From MFD04716-140 sp963703125 (GTDB lineage Bacteria; Bacteroidota; Bacteroidia; Flavobacteriales; Flavobacteriaceae): a DNA stretch of 64,000 nt. The notes below the pieces were generated by a model. That model did no database searches. It was not told where the DNA came from and saw only the letters and a program-made list of their open reading frames with translations. The stretch is taken from NCBI GenBank assembly GCA_963703125.1, contig OY969790.1, positions 1,674,001-1,738,000 on the forward strand, written 5' to 3'. The translations under genes were made by a program, and so were the position numbers. How positions within the stretch are numbered: position 1 is the stretch's first letter; the number at the start of each line of letters is the position of its first letter. Positions 61,093 through 64,000 of the stretch are shown in pieces.

Positions 61093-62760
61093 TTACGATG
61101 AACAATTGCACAATTTTAATTTTGTGCCCGGTTGAAGCTTACTACCACTAATACCGTTCCATTCTCGTAAATTTTCTACACTAATTCCAGGATATTTTTT
61201 TGAAATCGTCCAAAGAGAGTCGCCACTCTGTACGGTATGCACTTTTGAGCCAGAAGGAATCGTCTTTTCATTACTTGTTGAATTCGCGCTTTCAGTAGCG
61301 GTCATAACCTTGGGGCCTCTATTTCTAGGGTATATTGTTAACCTTTGTCCCACTCGAAGATCGTTGCTCCGAAGTCCGTTCCATTGTTTAATTTGGCTAA
61401 CTCCGACCCCGTACCTTGCAGCTATCCTTCCCAAAAAATCCCCACTTCTTACCTTATATCTAATGCGGTCTTCCTCGGCCTGTTTTACCAACTGAGGTAA
61501 CGGACTTTCCTTGCTTTCCAATTCCTTTTTGACGTGTGCATAAATCTGAATTTCATTTGCCACGAATTTTCCAAGTGCCTCGTGGGGAAGTCTTAAGGAA
61601 TAGTCCTTTCCTTCAATAAAAGGTATCACATTCAGTTTGTAAGCTGGGTTTAAAATCTGTAAGTCTTCAACACTAATATCAACCAATTCTGATATTTGGT
61701 CGAATGTTATCATGCTTTTTACATGGACCGTATCAGTTTCAAAGTAAGGACGATCTATTTTTCTGCCTTTCAAACCATGTTCCTCGGCATATTCAAAGAG
61801 GTACATAGTGGCCAAAAATGCCGGTACGTAACCAGCTGTTTCACGCGGAAGATTACGCCGAATATTCCAATAATTTTTATATCCGCCTGATCTTCTTATC
61901 GCTTTGTTCACGTTTCCGGGGCCCGAATTATAAGCCGCCAAGGCCAAGTCCCAATCATCAAAAATATTATAGAGTTTCGCTAAATATTTGCATGCAGCCT
62001 CCGTAGCTTTAATGGGGTCGCTTCTTTCATCAACATAACTGCTGACATCCAAATTATACATTTTGCCAGTACCGTACATAAACTGCCAAAGTCCGGTTGC
62101 CCCCACCCTAGATCGTGCCTTTGGATTCAAAGCCGATTCAACAATTGAGAGATATTTCATCTCCAAGGGAATATCGTGGTTGTCTAATTGCTGTTCAAAC
62201 AATGGGAAATAGAATTGGCTTATTGTAAGCATTCGCTCCATAAGACCCCTTTTGCGGGTCAGAAAGGACTTTATCACATTTTCCAAAGAAGGATTGTAAA
62301 CCACATTGAAAGGTGTCTTTTGGTTCAATTTCTCCAATCTTGCCTTTAGACTATCTACCGGAAGATCATAAACATAGACCTCGGCCTCAGTACCTTCGGG
62401 AGTTTCTTCCATATCTGAACTCAGGACTTCCTCATACATCTCGTCGAACAGGGCTGCACTTTCATAAAGTTCCTTCATCCATAGACTATCATATTTGGCA
62501 GCTTCCGGGTGATCTCTCAAATTGTATTTGCTTTTTCCACTCCCTTTCACAAATACCAATGGATTATCCTCTAAGCTTGATTCCGCATCCATTAAATCCA
62601 TCTGTTCCACACCTTCCAAATCCATTGCCAACGTATCGGCAATGACTTTTACATTTTTTGCGTCCTGAACCTGTTTGGCAACAGCTTCTTGGGATTGCAA
62701 GAAGTTGGAGACGATAAGAAGTAGGATAAATCCTAAAAAGCCTATTCTTTTTGACATCAT
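61093..62760 (-). CDS. Lytic transglycosylase with LysM repeats (MltD-like)
   Basis: A 555-residue secreted enzyme. Signal 'RIGFLGFILLLIVSNFLQS'. The SLT domain has 'YLSIVESALNPKARSRVGAT' with the catalytic Glu (about 212), 'GLWQFMYGTGKMYNL' and 'LALAAYNSGPGNVNKAIRRSGG'. Two LysM repeats end the protein: 'YKVRSGDFLGRIAARYGVGV' (about 436-482) and 'HTVQSGDSLWTISKKYPGI' (about 507-551). It cuts glycan strands of peptidoglycan without water, leaving anhydro ends. The layout is that of MltD. It shares an operon with DUF4837. Confidence 0.92.
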   Translation of the reverse strand: MMSKRIGFLGFILLLIVSNFLQSQEAVAKQVQDAKNVKVIADTLAMDLEGVEQMDLMDAESSLEDNPLVFVKGSGKSKYNLRDHPEAAKYDSLWMKELYESAALFDEMYEEVLSSDMEETPEGTEAEVYVYDLPVDSLKARLEKLNQKTPFNVVYNPSLENVIKSFLTRKRGLMERMLTISQFYFPLFEQQLDNHDIPLEMKYLSIVESALNPKARSRVGATGLWQFMYGTGKMYNLDVSSYVDERSDPIKATEAACKYLAKLYNIFDDWDLALAAYNSGPGNVNKAIRRSGGYKNYWNIRRNLPRETAGYVPAFLATMYLFEYAEEHGLKGRKIDRPYFETDTVHVKSMITFDQISELVDISVEDLQILNPAYKLNVIPFIEGKDYSLRLPHEALGKFVANEIQIYAHVKKELESKESPLPQLVKQAEEDRIRYKVRSGDFLGRIAARYGVGVSQIKQWNGLRSNDLRVGQRLTIYPRNRGPKVMTATESANSTSNEKTIPSGSKVHTVQSGDSLWTISKKYPGISVENLREWNGISGSKLQPGTKLKLCNCSS

Positions 62761-62867
62761 CGATTATACAATTTAAATCGGGAATTAACGAAAATCGTAC
62801 TTTTTTCGCAAACAATAAAATTTTGGAACGTTAAATGGCTCCTCCCCGTTTATCGATAACGCCTTTA

Positions 62868-64000
62868 TCACCCTATTATTGCAGCGATTCCTGGCAGAGT
62901 TTTACCTTCAAGGCTTTCTAACATGGCGCCTCCTCCGGTTGAAACATAGCTAACCTTATCCTCGAACCCAAATTGCTTTACAGCCGCAACGGAATCACCA
63001 CCGCCAACCAGCGAAAATGCTCCATTTTGAGTGGCTTCATCTATATAATTACCAACAGATATGGTTCCTTTGGCAAAGTTTTCCATTTCAAATACACCAA
63101 CCGGTCCGTTCCAAAGAATGGTCTTCGATTTTAGTATTATTTCCTTGAAATTCTCAAGCGTTTTGGGTCCTGCATCCAACCCTTGCCAGCCATCCGGAAT
63201 ATTATACACATCTATTACTTGTGTCTTGGCATCGTTTGAAAAACTGTCCGCCGCAATGACATCGACAGGAATATGAACGGAAACACCCTTTGCTTCGGCT
63301 TTTTTGAGTATTTCTAGGGCCAGTTCCATTTTATCGTCCTCACAGATAGAATCCCCTACTTTACCACCTTTTGCCTTAACGAATGTAAAAGTCATGCCTC
63401 CACCAATTATAAGATGGTCGACCTTGCCGAGGATGTTTTCAATAATTGTTATTTTGGAAGATACCTTTGCGCCCCCTAAGATAGCCAATACCGGTTTTTC
63501 ACCTGTTCGCATTACTTTTTCAATGGCTTCAATTTCTTTTGCCATTAAAAACCCAAAGCATTTATTATCCGGAAAAAATTCGGCAACTATGGTTGTTGAG
63601 GCATGCGCCCTATGTGCGGTTCCGAAAGCATCATTTACATATATGTCGCCTAATTTCGCAAGTTGCTCGGCAAATTTTCTATCTCCCTTTTCCTCTTCGG
63701 CGTGAAAACGAAGGTTCTCAAGCAATAAAATTTCACCAGGCTTAAGATTCGCGGCTGCATCTTCGGCAATTTTGCCAACGCAATTGGGAGCAAACTTCAC
63801 TACAACGCCCATAACTTTTGAAATGGTCTCACAAATATGTTTTAATGATAAGTCGGCATTGGCCTTACCATCGGGCCTCCCCAAATGGCTCATTAAGATG
63901 GCGCTCCCCCCATCTTCCAATACTTTGATTAGGGTAGGTTTTGCGGCCTCGATCCTATTTGCATCGGTTACATTAAAATCAGCATCCAAGGGAACATTGA
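62868..64000 (-). CDS. pgk: Phosphoglycerate kinase, partial
   Basis: The gene runs off the right edge; about 378 codons are visible and the first 20 or so are missing. The frame at the edge reads 'FNVPLDADFNVTDANRIEAA', so the TTG there is not a start. Motifs are 'SHLGRPDGKANADLSLKHI', 'LLLENLRFHAEEEKGD', 'LAILGGAKVSSKITIIENIL', 'WNGPVGVFEMENFAKGT' and 'SLVGGGDSVAAVKQF'. It makes ATP and 3-phosphoglycerate in glycolysis. It is 107 bases from the lytic transglycosylase gene and may not share its promoter. Confidence 0.97.
   Translation of the reverse strand, partial: NVPLDADFNVTDANRIEAAKPTLIKVLEDGGSAILMSHLGRPDGKANADLSLKHICETISKVMGVVVKFAPNCVGKIAEDAAANLKPGEILLLENLRFHAEEEKGDRKFAEQLAKLGDIYVNDAFGTAHRAHASTTIVAEFFPDNKCFGFLMAKEIEAIEKVMRTGEKPVLAILGGAKVSSKITIIENILGKVDHLIIGGGMTFTFVKAKGGKVGDSICEDDKMELALEILKKAEAKGVSVHIPVDVIAADSFSNDAKTQVIDVYNIPDGWQGLDAGPKTLENFKEIILKSKTILWNGPVGVFEMENFAKGTISVGNYIDEATQNGAFSLVGGGDSVAAVKQFGFEDKVSYVSTGGGAMLESLEGKTLPGIAAIIG

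Noticed and set aside
63960..64000. TTG near the right edge as the pgk start
   Set aside because: Residues before it (FNVPLD) belong to the family; the gene is simply cut by the window edge.
1..64000. CRISPR arrays, insertion sequences, tRNA or rRNA genes
   Set aside because: No regular spaced repeats, transposase or integrase motifs, or RNA gene signatures were seen. I could not run a dedicated search.

Overview
The window looks like chromosomal DNA from a member of the Flavobacteriaceae (Bacteroidota), probably marine. Several signs support this. There is a SprE/PorW-type gliding and type IX secretion (T9SS) lipoprotein, a tyrosinase with a T9SS sorting tail, and a set of small families typical of Flavobacteriia beside purD and GH3. 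Start codons lack clear Shine-Dalgarno sequences. Many starts have upstream boxes of the Bacteroidota type TAnnTTTG, and two have a TTG at the expected distance (purD and its neighbour). The DNA looks AT-rich by eye; I did not measure it. I saw no rRNA, tRNA, CRISPR array, transposase or integrase.

Layout. 1-1.6 kb: partial sprE. 2-3.7 kb: PadR regulator with two related membrane proteins. 3.9-5.7 kb: a PaaE-type reductase and a patatin. 6-8.3 kb: an arsenosugar-type set (TIGR04282-type glycosyltransferase, AhpD-like protein, radical SAM ArsS). 8.5-10 kb: two tandem, very similar TetR regulators. 10-14.2 kb: GT9, DUF4254, two membrane proteins and purD. 14.6-51.8 kb: a very large, mostly minus-strand surface polysaccharide locus. 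51.8-55.9 kb: DUF6909-like, GH3 and M23 peptidase. 56-59.9 kb: tatA, a PorE-like OmpA protein and a small conserved protein. 60-64 kb: DUF4837 lipoprotein, LysM lytic transglycosylase and partial pgk.

The polysaccharide locus has, reading in the direction of transcription: a Wzz-like chain-length protein; the dTDP-L-rhamnose genes (rfbB, A, C, D); a complete legionaminic acid set (LegB, LegC, LegH, LegI, LegG, PtmE-like, Gfo/Idh, LegF, PtmA-like SDR); a DUF4956-CotH-VTC triplet; a plus-strand island (endosialidase-chaperone-like protein, secreted tyrosinase, small lipoprotein); a HisF-HisH-WbpG trio that likely turns an N-acetyl group into an acetamidino group; an acyltransferase, Wzx flippase, sialyltransferase-like protein, Wzy polymerase and methyltransferase; a second O-antigen ligase/polymerase split by a frameshift; then a lone plus-strand hydrolase, an epimerase, a GT4, the GDP-D-rhamnose genes (gmd, rmd), an initiating phosphotransferase and a UDP-glucuronate decarboxylase. 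Together this suggests a Wzx/Wzy-dependent O-antigen or capsule containing L- and D-rhamnose and an amidinated legionaminic acid.

Points most worth a second look: two single-base frameshifts (O-antigen ligase near 23,243; the CotH protein's N-terminal anchor at a T6 tract near 37,706), the DUF4956-CotH/beta-helix-VTC operon inside the glycan locus, the coupling of legionaminic acid and amidotransferase genes, tandem repeats at the arsS start and at the legH/legI junction, and the T9SS tyrosinase with its partner lipoprotein.
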